Positions 6,734 through 14,301 of a stretch of 18,672 nucleotides of DNA are shown here, piece by piece. The position numbers were made by a program, and so were the translations under genes. Where the stretch lies: contig DHFN01000157.1 of assembly GCA_002402275.1 (NCBI GenBank), positions 2,245 through 20,916 on the forward strand, given 5' to 3'. Origin of the DNA: Anaerolineales bacterium UBA4823. Lineage in GTDB: Bacteria; Chloroflexota; Anaerolineae; Anaerolineales; UBA4823. Below the pieces are notes generated by a model that ran no database searches, was not told the origin of the DNA, and was given only the letters and a program-made list of their open reading frames with translations. How positions within the stretch are numbered: the stretch's first letter is position 1; every line of letters begins with the position of its first letter.

Positions 6734-6976
6734 ATGTCAAGACCAATTCAGATGATAAACGAAATGATTGAGGTCACTCGCTTCAATGGTGTCAAGTTCT
6801 ATATTAATCCTGATCTCATTCAGTACATAGAGACCACACCAGATACTGTTATTACTTTGACAACCAAAGAAAAACTTGTCGTTAAAGAAAGTGCTCAAAC
6901 TATTGTGGAAGAATTCATCTACTATAAAAGATTAATTCATAACCCTGAAATCCCAATTATTAACGGAGAGAAATAA
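6734..6976 (+). CDS. flbD: FlbD family flagellar protein
   Basis: A small FlbD protein. The body MIEVTRFNGVKFYINPDLIQ, then TPDTVITLTTKEKLVVKES, is the family pattern. FlbD genes regularly stand just before motA in flagellar operons of Gram-positive and spirochete-like bacteria. The biochemical role is poorly known; this is not the Caulobacter sigma-54 activator of the same name. As called it is 80 residues, but homologues normally begin at MIEVTR, the ATG at 6764, giving about 70 residues. ATG 6752 is a third option, and no start has a clear Shine-Dalgarno. The stop overlaps the motA start by one base (TAATG). It is the first gene of the flagellar block; the 116 bases upstream show no convincing terminator or flagellar-sigma promoter. 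Confidence 0.85.
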   Translation: MSRPIQMINEMIEVTRFNGVKFYINPDLIQYIETTPDTVITLTTKEKLVVKESAQTIVEEFIYYKRLIHNPEIPIINGEK

Positions 6977-7797
6977 TGGATCTTGCCACAATTATTGGTT
7001 TAGTTGCAGGATTGGTGATTATTGCGGTCGTAATGATCTTGGATGGCGGCTCACCAATGGAGTTATTTGCCCATCCTCAAGCAATTCTCCTGACCGTTGG
7101 AGGGGCATTCTTTGCAACCCTCATATCTTACCCTATGAGCGCATTGGGGTTAATCCCGAATTGGTTTAAAATCGCCTTTCTTGGTGGTCACAAAGCAAAT
7201 CCAACCGAAGCGATTGAGCTTATCGCTAAAATGGCAGATAAAGCCCGCCGGGAGGGGCTTTTAGCGTTAGAGGATGACGCCAAAAAAATAGAAGATGAAT
7301 TCTTAAAAAAGGGTATCCAAATGGTAGTGGACGGTGTAGATCCTTCCCAGGTACGAGCCATTTTAGAAATCGAAATTCATAACATGCAAGAACGCCATGC
7401 CCAAGGAATTAATTTCTTTAGTGCAGCCGGCGGTTATGGTCCTACAATGGGGATTATCGGGACAGTGATGGGATTAATCTCTGTTCTTCAAAAACTCGAT
7501 GACCCTGGAACGCTGGGTAAATCAATCGCAGCGGCATTTTTAGCGACTCTTTGGGGAATTCTTTCTGCAAATGTTTTTTGGCTCCCCATCGGAGGAAAAT
7601 TGCGTGCAAATAGCGAAGAAGAAGCCGCATATCGTCATTTAATCTTAGAGGGCATTTTAGCTTTACAAGCTGGAGAAAACCCACGGATTGTTCGAGAGAA
7701 ACTATCTGCCTTCCTGCCTCCCAAACAACGTCTGGGTGAAGCAGCTGTGGTAAAAGGTAAAGCAGGTGCAAAACAAACAACGGAGGCTGAGGCATGA
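6976..7797 (+). CDS. motA: Flagellar motor stator protein MotA
   Basis: MotA forms a pentamer around two MotB subunits in the inner membrane and turns ion flow into torque on FliG. The 273-residue protein has four hydrophobic segments (about 3-22, 36-58, 148-172 and 184-205). The cytoplasmic loop carries R91 and E99, placed like E. coli R90 and E98, which touch FliG. P156 (GYGPTMGIIGTVMG) and P204 (WLPIGGKL) match the two conserved prolines beside the ion path. The C-terminal tail ends in Ala/Lys/Glu-rich residues. Start and stop overlap flbD (TAATG) and motB (ATGA), so the stator subunits are translationally coupled. Confidence 0.96.
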   Translation: MDLATIIGLVAGLVIIAVVMILDGGSPMELFAHPQAILLTVGGAFFATLISYPMSALGLIPNWFKIAFLGGHKANPTEAIELIAKMADKARREGLLALEDDAKKIEDEFLKKGIQMVVDGVDPSQVRAILEIEIHNMQERHAQGINFFSAAGGYGPTMGIIGTVMGLISVLQKLDDPGTLGKSIAAAFLATLWGILSANVFWLPIGGKLRANSEEEAAYRHLILEGILALQAGENPRIVREKLSAFLPPKQRLGEAAVVKGKAGAKQTTEAEA

Positions 7798-8555
7798 GTA
7801 GCCATGGTGGAGGTGGTTCCGAACGCTGGTTAGTCAGCTATTCTGATTTTATTACTTTGTTGATGGTTTTATTTGTGGTTTTGTATTCAATGAGCCAGGT
7901 TGATATTCAGAGGTATAAACAATTAGCTCAAAGCCTGAGTGTCGCTTTTGGTGGAGGCCCAGACCGGGTTGTAGACCCTGGAATTGACAAATCGGGGGGA
8001 GCAAATGAGGAAAAACAATCCGCTCCTATCGTCATCCCGGGCATTCCTAAAGAATCGGTTACCGCTAATGAGGTCGCTGGACAACTTACCAATATGCTTT
8101 CCTATGCTAAATTAAGCGGGGTAGTGAGTGTCCAGAATAACATTGAGGGAGTACTCATATCATTAAGTGAGAAATTAGTCTTCTCTCAGGGTACTGCAAA
8201 TTTGAATTCAGCTGCCTATCCGGTTTTGGATACCATTATCGAATTAGTAAAAACCACCCCTAATGAAATCAGGATCATCGGACATACCGATAACAGCACT
8301 CCCACCGACCGTAAGTACAAAAACAATTGGGAACTATCCACAGCCCGTGCCTTAGTGATCGGCGAATACTTGATCAAAGGAGGAATTGATCCAAAAAGAA
8401 TCGTCGTAGCCGGTAGAGGAGATACCCAACCTCTCTTTGCAAATGATACACCCGAACACCGAGCTTTGAATAGCCGAGCCGATATCATCGTGGTTTATTC
8501 CGTTAGTGAAGATCAATTAAATATAAACATGAATATGAGTTCATCCCAACATTGA
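7794..8555 (+). CDS. motB: Flagellar motor stator protein MotB
   Basis: MotB has a single membrane helix (about 13-33) with the ion-carrying aspartate D18 in the motif RWLVSYSDFITLLM. A plug/linker of about 90 residues follows, then an OmpA-like peptidoglycan-binding domain with GHTDN (163-167), NWELSTARA (178-186) and NSRADI (226-231). The length of 253 residues is normal. It anchors the MotA pentamer to the cell wall. The residue before the aspartate is Ser, as in Na+-type MotS proteins (FSD); proton-type MotB often has Ala (YAD). Sodium coupling is therefore possible but unproven. The start overlaps the motA stop (ATGA). Confidence 0.95.
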   Translation: MSSHGGGGSERWLVSYSDFITLLMVLFVVLYSMSQVDIQRYKQLAQSLSVAFGGGPDRVVDPGIDKSGGANEEKQSAPIVIPGIPKESVTANEVAGQLTNMLSYAKLSGVVSVQNNIEGVLISLSEKLVFSQGTANLNSAAYPVLDTIIELVKTTPNEIRIIGHTDNSTPTDRKYKNNWELSTARALVIGEYLIKGGIDPKRIVVAGRGDTQPLFANDTPEHRALNSRADIIVVYSVSEDQLNINMNMSSSQH

Positions 8556-8567
8556 GGTAAGCATACA

Positions 8568-9152
8568 ATGAACATTATGAAAATTCTACCAAAAATATTA
8601 ATCGGTATTGTCTTATTAATCTTAACCGTCACCAACTTAGCAGTCGCCTATATTGTATTTGCGCCGGACAACCTGCCAAAACCGTTCTATCTTCTATACG
8701 CAGTCCCTTCACAACTGACGCCCAGCGCGCCAGTTGAATCTCCGGTTGATACAAAAACAACTCCCCAAATCAAAATTACCAATATAGAACCAGGCCAAGG
8801 TTTGATGGTGGATACCGGCAGTAAGATTGTCAATCTAGTAGATCCCACTGGCAGAAAGTATCTCCGGGTAGGAGTTGTTATAGAATTTGCTCCCACCGAT
8901 CCAGCCTATTTTGATTTAAAAACAGCTGAGGAAAAACAGGCATATATTGACAATTTCAATAAGGAGATCGAAGCCAAAATGCCCATTATCAATGATACAT
9001 TGATCACTCTCTTTGCTAGCCAATCTTTTGATAATGTCTATACCGCTGAAGGAAAAGAAACTTTGCGAGCTCAGATAAAAGAGAATCTTAACAAACAACT
9101 TCCCGAGTACCAAATTATAGCAGTCTATTTCACGGAATTTGTTGTTCAATAA
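8568..9152 (+). CDS. fliL: Flagellar basal body-associated protein FliL
   Basis: The single N-terminal membrane helix (about 9-31) is followed by a Pro/Thr-rich linker and a FliL domain from about residue 95. In that domain, KYLRVGVVIEF begins the stomatin-like fold and LNKQLPEYQIIAVYFTEFVV ends the protein. FliL forms a ring around the MotAB stator and stabilises it under load. The gene stands directly between the stator and switch genes, as in many bacteria. GAGGT about ten bases before ATG 8568 overlaps the motB stop region; the second ATG at 8577 is a less likely start. The protein is 194 residues, slightly longer than many homologues because of the linker. Confidence 0.9.
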   Translation: MNIMKILPKILIGIVLLILTVTNLAVAYIVFAPDNLPKPFYLLYAVPSQLTPSAPVESPVDTKTTPQIKITNIEPGQGLMVDTGSKIVNLVDPTGRKYLRVGVVIEFAPTDPAYFDLKTAEEKQAYIDNFNKEIEAKMPIINDTLITLFASQSFDNVYTAEGKETLRAQIKENLNKQLPEYQIIAVYFTEFVVQ

Positions 9153-9193
9153 TTTTTAGGAGCGACTCAATCCTTTTGGTTAGGTGAAAAATA

Positions 9194-10219
9194 ATGTTAT
9201 CCCAGTCCGAAATTGATGCTCTGTTAGCTGGTTCGATCGAGATTGAACAATCCGATAACGAGGGTAGTGTTAATCTCGCTGAGCTAATGGATCAAAAGGT
9301 GGATAAATCCGGAAAAACTGAGTCAGAAAAACAGGTTCGTCCTTATAACTTTTGGTCACCTGATCATTTTTCTAAAGACCAGATGCGAGCAGTTGAACTC
9401 GTCCATGAAGACCTGGCAGAAAGATTAACCAATTCTTTACCCACTTTTGTTCGGACAAGTATGCGCCCGCGGGTCGTTCACACCGAGCAAGGCCGATTTC
9501 ATGATTTTCTAAAAGATCTCCCAGAAGGGTCCTTATTTCATATAGTTAATCTATCACCACTCCCCGGACAATTGATCATCACAATCAGCCCCGATATTAG
9601 CTATGTAATCCTTGAACAACGGTTAGGTGGACAAAGTATTGGGGGCAGCAAAATTCGTGTTCTAACAGAAATTGATCAATATTTATTACGCGGCTTAATT
9701 GAACACATGTTGAACGACATCAAAGCTGCTTGGAGTAAAGTTGTTGCCATTGAACCTAGCTTAGATGATAGCACTACCAATCAGCATTGGGTGCAAATGA
9801 TCATGGGGAATGAGCGAGTCATGTTAATTACATTTGAGTTAAATCTCAATAATGTCAGCGGATTGATGAATATGTATCTCCCCTTTTCCATGCTCAAGCC
9901 AATTGCAAATGTCTTAAAGCCGCATATTTGGTTTAGTGGGCGAAAAGAAAAACAAATTGATTACCAAGCCCGTCAATATAACCTCAATAATTTAATTCAG
10001 GTTAATCTCCCTGTACGGGTCTTCCTTGGAAATGCCAAATGCTCTTTTTACGATTTATCGAATTTACAGATCGGAACGATCATCCCATTGGATACAAAAT
10101 TACAGCAAGATGTTGTGGTTCAGGTATCTAACAAAAAAGTCTTCATAGGAAAGGTTGGAAAACTTGGAAATAATTATGCTGTTCAAATAACCGATGAGAT
10201 CAATCAAAATGGAGACTAA
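9194..10219 (+). CDS. fliM: Flagellar motor switch protein FliM
   Basis: FliM forms the middle of the C-ring and reverses the motor when phosphorylated CheY binds. The N-terminal LSQSEIDALLAG (2-13) is the CheY-P binding motif. The CheC/CheX-like middle domain (about 50-230) includes RAVELVHEDLAERLTNSLPT (65-84), and the C-terminal SpoA domain (about 265-338) binds FliN. The length of 341 residues is typical. The FliG-contacting loop reads LGGQSIGG, whereas the usual motif is GGxG, a small departure. The start has AGGTGAAAAATA upstream. It is 41 bases after fliL and 27 before fliN. Confidence 0.95.
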   Translation: MLSQSEIDALLAGSIEIEQSDNEGSVNLAELMDQKVDKSGKTESEKQVRPYNFWSPDHFSKDQMRAVELVHEDLAERLTNSLPTFVRTSMRPRVVHTEQGRFHDFLKDLPEGSLFHIVNLSPLPGQLIITISPDISYVILEQRLGGQSIGGSKIRVLTEIDQYLLRGLIEHMLNDIKAAWSKVVAIEPSLDDSTTNQHWVQMIMGNERVMLITFELNLNNVSGLMNMYLPFSMLKPIANVLKPHIWFSGRKEKQIDYQARQYNLNNLIQVNLPVRVFLGNAKCSFYDLSNLQIGTIIPLDTKLQQDVVVQVSNKKVFIGKVGKLGNNYAVQITDEINQNGD

Positions 10220-10246
10220 TAATTTGTTTGCCGCAGATAGAGGTGA

Positions 10247-10633
10247 ATGATGAGCGATGAAATCCTTGAAAATCAGAACAATCTGATCGAAAACCAAAAA
10301 ATTGAGACAGAACGCCCAATAAACAATGTAGTCCGAGTAAAAGACGTCAGTTCTTCCGCCAAAAGCAATACTAGTGCTTCTTTAGATATGTTGATGGATG
10401 TCATATTGCAATTGACGGTTGAGCTTGGGCGGACAGAGTTAACAGTTAAACAAGTTCTAGAAATGCAGAAAGGATCCGTTATCGAATTAGATCGAATCGC
10501 GGGTGATGCCGTGGATGTGTATGTTAATGAACATTTAATCGCTAAAGGAGAAGTGGTGGTAGTTGATGATAAATTTGGGGTACGCATTACAGAGCTTGTC
10601 TCACCGGTTACCGAAGAAGAGGCAGCTTTATGA
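10247..10633 (+). CDS. fliN: Flagellar motor switch protein FliN
   Basis: The 128-residue protein has a polar N-terminal region of about 45 residues and then one SpoA (surface presentation of antigens) domain. MDVILQLTVELGRTELTVKQ opens the domain, and AGDAVDVYVNEHLIAKGEVV, then GVRITELVSP, closes it. FliN forms the base of the C-ring and docks the FliH-FliI export complex. It lacks the CheC-like phosphatase domain of the longer FliY variant. Two adjacent ATGs are possible; the second (10250) has better spacing from GAGGTGA, which would make 127 residues. The stop overlaps the fliO start (ATGA). Confidence 0.93.
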   Translation: MMSDEILENQNNLIENQKIETERPINNVVRVKDVSSSAKSNTSASLDMLMDVILQLTVELGRTELTVKQVLEMQKGSVIELDRIAGDAVDVYVNEHLIAKGEVVVVDDKFGVRITELVSPVTEEEAAL

Positions 10634-11022
10634 CCCAACCCAATAATTGGGCTACGGTTACCCTTTTTGTTAATATCCTATTCAAACTTGGTTTAGTCCT
10701 GTTATTGATTTATAGTTGTGTAATCATAATTCGCCGTCTACAAACCAATCGCCATCCTCATTTTCGCAAGTATATCAAAGTCATTGAGACCTCTCATCTA
10801 TCTCCTCATCGCTCCATCCACCTGATTCAAGTGGGCTCCCAAATTTACCTCATAGGCGCAACCGATCAAGATGTTAACTTGATCAGCAAAGTGGATGATC
10901 AAACCCTTCTCGAAAATACCACAGAAACTACTCAACAAAAAGAATCCAATCCGATTTCAATCCCAGCTTTTGCCACGCTATTCATCGAAAATCTAAAAAA
11001 ACGAAAAGCGCCTAATGAATAA
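10630..11022 (+). CDS. fliO: Flagellar biosynthetic protein FliO
   Basis: This short bitopic membrane protein has one hydrophobic helix (about 11-35). A FliO/FliZ-type cytoplasmic region follows, with KYIKVIETSHLSPHRSIHLI and VGSQIYLIGATDQDVNLISK, typical of the family. FliO helps assemble the FliP ring of the export gate and is itself dispensable in some species. Primary sequence conservation is low, so the call relies on the fold pattern and the position between fliN and fliP. It starts in an ATGA overlap with fliN, and its end overlaps fliP by eight bases. Confidence 0.85.
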   Translation: MTQPNNWATVTLFVNILFKLGLVLLLIYSCVIIIRRLQTNRHPHFRKYIKVIETSHLSPHRSIHLIQVGSQIYLIGATDQDVNLISKVDDQTLLENTTETTQQKESNPISIPAFATLFIENLKKRKAPNE

Positions 11023-11797
11023 GCTAACAAGCCTAAAAAAGAAAAAAATTCTGGCTATTAGCCTTCTTTTTCTGATGACGAGTTTACTTTTATCAGGCTG
11101 TGCTCCCGATTCACAATGGTCTGCACCAGGATTGACCTTAACTATTGATCCAAAAGGATCCCCTCAACAAGTCAGTTCAGGGGTTCAGTTGCTACTTCTG
11201 ATCACAATCCTTACCCTGGCTCCATCTATTCTAATTATGACAACTTCTTTCGCGCGGATTGTGATTGTTTTATCCCTGCTCCGCAATGCGATTGGTACAC
11301 CTCAGATTCCCCCTAATCAGGTATTAGTCGGTATTTCCTTAATCTTGACGATCTTTATCATGACCCCGGTCTACACGCAAATGAATCAGGATGCAATCCA
11401 ACCTTATATGGCTGGTGAAATGGACCAATCTACTGCGATCACTAAAGCCGCCCAACCATTGCGAGAATTTATGTTCAAACAAACCCGCCAAAAAGACCTG
11501 GAATTATTTCTAGAGATGAACCATCAAGATCGCCCGGATACTCTAGATGACATTTCGACGATCGTGCTTCTGCCAGCATTCGTATTAAGTGAGTTACGGA
11601 CTGCTTTTGTGATGGGTTTTGCAATTTATATTCCATTTTTAATTATCGATCTTGTCATTTCGTCTGTATTGTTATCCATGGGGATGATGATGCTCCCACC
11701 TTCATTGATATCCTTACCGTTTAAGATTTTGCTCTTTATCATGGTTGATGGTTGGTACCTTATCGTCCGCTCCTTATCATTGAGTTTTGTTCATTAA
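11015..11797 (+). CDS. fliP: Flagellar export gate protein FliP
   Basis: FliP is the main ring component of the FliPQR export gate in the membrane inside the MS ring. The 260-residue protein has the family segments FARIVIVLSLLRNAIGTPQI and PPNQVLVGISLILTIFIMTP, then LLPAFVLSELRTAFVMGF and the hydrophobic C-terminal pair ending MVDGWYLIVRSL. Like many FliPs it has an N-terminal signal sequence. Here it is lysine-rich with a hydrophobic core and LLSGC at 25-29, a good lipobox, so the mature protein could begin at a lipidated C29. That is unusual for FliP. The start overlaps the end of fliO. Confidence 0.95.
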   Translation: MNKLTSLKKKKILAISLLFLMTSLLLSGCAPDSQWSAPGLTLTIDPKGSPQQVSSGVQLLLLITILTLAPSILIMTTSFARIVIVLSLLRNAIGTPQIPPNQVLVGISLILTIFIMTPVYTQMNQDAIQPYMAGEMDQSTAITKAAQPLREFMFKQTRQKDLELFLEMNHQDRPDTLDDISTIVLLPAFVLSELRTAFVMGFAIYIPFLIIDLVISSVLLSMGMMMLPPSLISLPFKILLFIMVDGWYLIVRSLSLSFVH

Positions 11798-11806
11798 GGA
11801 TACTGT

Positions 11807-12076
11807 ATGACAGAAAGTTATATATTAGGTTTTGCCCAAAATGCAGTTATGACAGCTCTTGTCGTAGCTGGTCCTATTTTATTAGTTTCCTTAATCATCG
11901 GAAGCCTGGTAAGTCTATTTCAGGCTGCCACCCAAATCCATGAAGCCACCCTCACTTTTATCCCCAAAATGATTGGGATTGCAATTGTTCTCGCACTTAT
12001 GGGTTCATGGATGGGTGAAAAATTACTCTCTTTCACCACCTCGATATTTTCCAATTTAGCTAGCATGCCTAAGTAG
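11807..12076 (+). CDS. fliQ: Flagellar export gate protein FliQ
   Basis: This is an 89-residue protein with two hydrophobic helices (about 12-38 and 50-75) separated by the hallmark QAATQIHEATLTFIPK. FliQ subunits pack around FliP and FliR in the export gate. The ATG has AAGGAT at good spacing. It follows fliP closely. In most genomes fliR comes next, but here two signalling genes intervene. Confidence 0.96.
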   Translation: MTESYILGFAQNAVMTALVVAGPILLVSLIIGSLVSLFQAATQIHEATLTFIPKMIGIAIVLALMGSWMGEKLLSFTTSIFSNLASMPK

Positions 12077-12089
12077 AAAAGGGAATCAA

Positions 12090-12965
12090 ATGGGTTTATC
12101 CCACTCACCAACTGCAGACCGCCAACGTTTAGATGATATCGTCCGCAGTGTCAACAGATTACGTCCACTACCAGGCAGCCCTGTTCGTATCCTGAAAGAG
12201 CTGGATAATCCAACCACATCTGTTCGTAAAATTGCAGAATTAATCGCCCTTGATCAAGCAATAACCGCCTATTTACTAAAAGTAGCCAATTCAGCAGCAA
12301 TGGGATATTCCCGAGAATGCTCTTCAGTGCAAGATGCCGTGATCCGATTAGGATTTAAACAAGTCCGCTCTTTAGTCTATAGCACCATGGCGTCTGGTCC
12401 TCTAAGTGCCAGGTTATCAGGTTATCGTTTAGGTGCCCAGGGCTTATGGTTCCATAGTGTTTCAGTTGCCAGCTCAGCTCATTGGTTAGCCACGGCTCTA
12501 AGATATCCTGAGCCAGAAAAAGCATATATAGCTGGATTGTTACACGATATCGGCAAGCTGGTTTTAGACCAATACGTTCTGGCTGACTATAATAAAATTA
12601 TGCAAATAATACACACTGAAAATCAACCCATGTGGAAGGTTGAACATCATTTATTCGGCGTAGATCATGCTGAAGTAGGAGGGTTTGCTGGGGAACATTG
12701 GCAATTTCCACAAGAATTAATTGCTGCAATCCGTTATCATCATTCACCCGAGCAGGATCAACCCAATCAGCAGCTTGCGGCTTTGGTCAATCTAGCGAAT
12801 GCATTAGCTCCTTCTGATTCAGATGAAGATCTTTTCCTGGTTGGGAAAGTGATCACTCCAGCTACTTACGAAATCCTAAACCTCAATCCTGAAAAAACAC
12901 CCAAATTAGCTGAACGCCTTAAAGCAAGTTTAACTAATTATCAGAGTCGTTTCGAAATAACCTAG
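12090..12965 (+). CDS. HDOD-domain signalling protein
   Basis: The 291-residue protein is almost entirely an HDOD domain (about 15-235). It has an N-terminal LPGSPVRILKELDNPTTSV, then ALDQAITAYLLKVANSA, typical of the family. HD-like residues are H122, H152-D153 in LLHDIGK, H193 and H217-H218 in YHHSP. Most HDOD proteins are regarded as non-enzymatic signalling scaffolds, although these residues resemble an HD metal site. No GGDEF, EAL or receiver domain is fused. It lies 13 bases after fliQ with AGGGA before the ATG, and 10 bases before a stand-alone receiver protein; the pair may act together. HDOD proteins have been linked to motility, chemotaxis and polar localisation in other bacteria. 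Its role here is inferred from position. Confidence 0.88.
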   Translation: MGLSHSPTADRQRLDDIVRSVNRLRPLPGSPVRILKELDNPTTSVRKIAELIALDQAITAYLLKVANSAAMGYSRECSSVQDAVIRLGFKQVRSLVYSTMASGPLSARLSGYRLGAQGLWFHSVSVASSAHWLATALRYPEPEKAYIAGLLHDIGKLVLDQYVLADYNKIMQIIHTENQPMWKVEHHLFGVDHAEVGGFAGEHWQFPQELIAAIRYHHSPEQDQPNQQLAALVNLANALAPSDSDEDLFLVGKVITPATYEILNLNPEKTPKLAERLKASLTNYQSRFEIT

Positions 12966-12975
12966 AATTTATTCC

Positions 12976-13365
12976 ATGAAACATTCCTCTAATCCGGTGA
13001 TACTTATTGTAGAAGATGATCCCGCCATGCGAGATCTCCTCGAATTAGCGTTAACCCAGCAATTTGTCCCGCCTTTTGAATTACAAATTGCCCAAAATGG
13101 TTCGGAGGCTATGGAGAAAATCCAACAACACCTTCCCACTCTTGTGGTTTTGGATATCCTCCTCCCTCAAATGAACGGATTACAACTATTACAACAACTT
13201 AAGGATCAACCAGTAAGGAATGATACACGAGTTGTAGTCATATCTGCCCTGGGAGTGCGAGAGGTCGTGCAACAAGCAATGGAGAGTGGTGCTAATGATT
13301 TTATTGTTAAACCCTTTGATATGGATACCTTTATTGACCGAATTAAATCAACACTGATTGCTTAA
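12976..13365 (+). CDS. Stand-alone receiver protein (CheY-like)
   Basis: A 129-residue single receiver domain with no output domain. Acidic pocket E13/D14/D15, phospho-acceptor D60 (VVLDILLPQMNG), S90 at the Thr/Ser switch position and K112 (VKPFDMDTF) are all present, so it should be phosphorylatable. It could be a CheY working on FliM, or a phospho-partner of the preceding HDOD protein. The last seven residues or so and the alpha-4/beta-5 face give no clear CheY signature, so no gene symbol is given. It is 10 bases after the HDOD gene. About 150 bases follow before fliR. Confidence 0.88.
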   Translation: MKHSSNPVILIVEDDPAMRDLLELALTQQFVPPFELQIAQNGSEAMEKIQQHLPTLVVLDILLPQMNGLQLLQQLKDQPVRNDTRVVVISALGVREVVQQAMESGANDFIVKPFDMDTFIDRIKSTLIA

Positions 13366-13512
13366 TGAACCAAAATAATTGTTATCGGTAGGTTATTCAA
13401 AATAATCATCCCAACTCACAATTTTTTACGCATATTTTAGATTCGCTTCATTTAGAGTTTACTGAATAAAAAGGGCAGAAGCATTATCCTTTAGGGTGGA
13501 ATATTTGGATAT

Positions 13513-14301
13513 TTGAATTTAATGACCACATTGGTTGATATCGCTCAATTTCAGATATATTTCCTTACTTTCACAAGGATTATGGCTACCATTGTCCATG
13601 TTCCAGTGATTGGCGGCCGGTCTGTTCCTAACCTTGTGAAAATTGGGATAGGTTTATTGTTGGCTATTTTTTTAGCTCCAATTCAGACATCCCAATCCAC
13701 TTTTGTATCTATGGATATCGTCGCTTTTTCAATTGCAATTGGACGCGAGATTATCATTGGAACTATCGCTGGCTATGCAGCGGACTTGGCGTTTGGTGCA
13801 CTACAAATTGCCGGCAGTTTAATGGGCTTAGGCAGTGGTTTTATGGCTGGGCAAACGCTAAACCCGACCATTGGAGATAACGGTACATCGCTAGACCAAA
13901 TATTTGTAACTACCGCATTCTTGATCTTTTTTATCCTGAATGGACACCATATTTTTCTGTTTGGTTTATCAAAAACCTTTGAGGTTCTCCCAATTAATAG
14001 CGAAATCCCGCAATTAGCCGAAAATACAATTTTTCACCTGACCGGCTCTATGATTTCTATTGGTATTCAAATTTCTTTACCTATTTTAGGTGCGCTTATG
14101 CTCACAGATATTGCTATGGGTTTACTCTCAAGGGTAGCACCCCAGATTCAAGTCTTCTTTCTTGGTATTCCACTCAAAATTGCCTTTGGTCTGTTTGCTC
14201 TAGCCATCGCCATTCCAGCCTTAGCCCCCAATTTGCGCACTATCTTCAATGGCATTGGCGACCAAATGATCTTACTGCTTGGGAAGACTTATGCCCGATA
14301 A
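13513..14301 (+). CDS. fliR: Flagellar export gate protein FliR
   Basis: FliR completes the FliPQR gate and contacts FlhB. The 262-residue protein is polytopic (about six hydrophobic stretches) with the family segments VPVIGGRSVPNLVKIGIGLL near the N-terminus and GSLMGLGSGFMAGQTLNP in the middle. The start is uncertain. TTG at 13513 gives the length stated, and ATG at 13522 gives 259 residues. An AGGGTGG at 13491-13499 is nearer to the TTG but still 13 bases away, while a weak GGAT is 11 bases from the ATG. The end overlaps the flhB start by 11 bases. The 147 bases upstream hold only AT-rich sequence with a weak promoter-like pair (TTTACT, 18 bases, CATTAT). Confidence 0.94.
   Translation: MNLMTTLVDIAQFQIYFLTFTRIMATIVHVPVIGGRSVPNLVKIGIGLLLAIFLAPIQTSQSTFVSMDIVAFSIAIGREIIIGTIAGYAADLAFGALQIAGSLMGLGSGFMAGQTLNPTIGDNGTSLDQIFVTTAFLIFFILNGHHIFLFGLSKTFEVLPINSEIPQLAENTIFHLTGSMISIGIQISLPILGALMLTDIAMGLLSRVAPQIQVFFLGIPLKIAFGLFALAIAIPALAPNLRTIFNGIGDQMILLLGKTYAR

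Noticed and set aside
12090..12965. HDOD protein as an HD-GYP cyclic-di-GMP phosphodiesterase
   Set aside because: There is no GYP motif and the spacing is that of the HDOD family. The HDIGK segment alone is common in HDOD proteins.
13365..13391. Eight-codon frame overlapping the receiver stop (TAATG)
   Set aside because: It has no ribosome-binding site and no recognisable product; it is likely chance.
13395..13425. GGTTATT/AATAATC hairpin after the receiver gene as a terminator
   Set aside because: It is a seven-pair A-T-rich stem with a wobble and a three-base loop, too weak to call, and no T-run follows directly.
14279..14290. TTG start for flhB upstream of the ATG
   Set aside because: The family N-terminus begins at the ATG at 14291 (MPDKTEAPTPRKL); the extra residues have no support.
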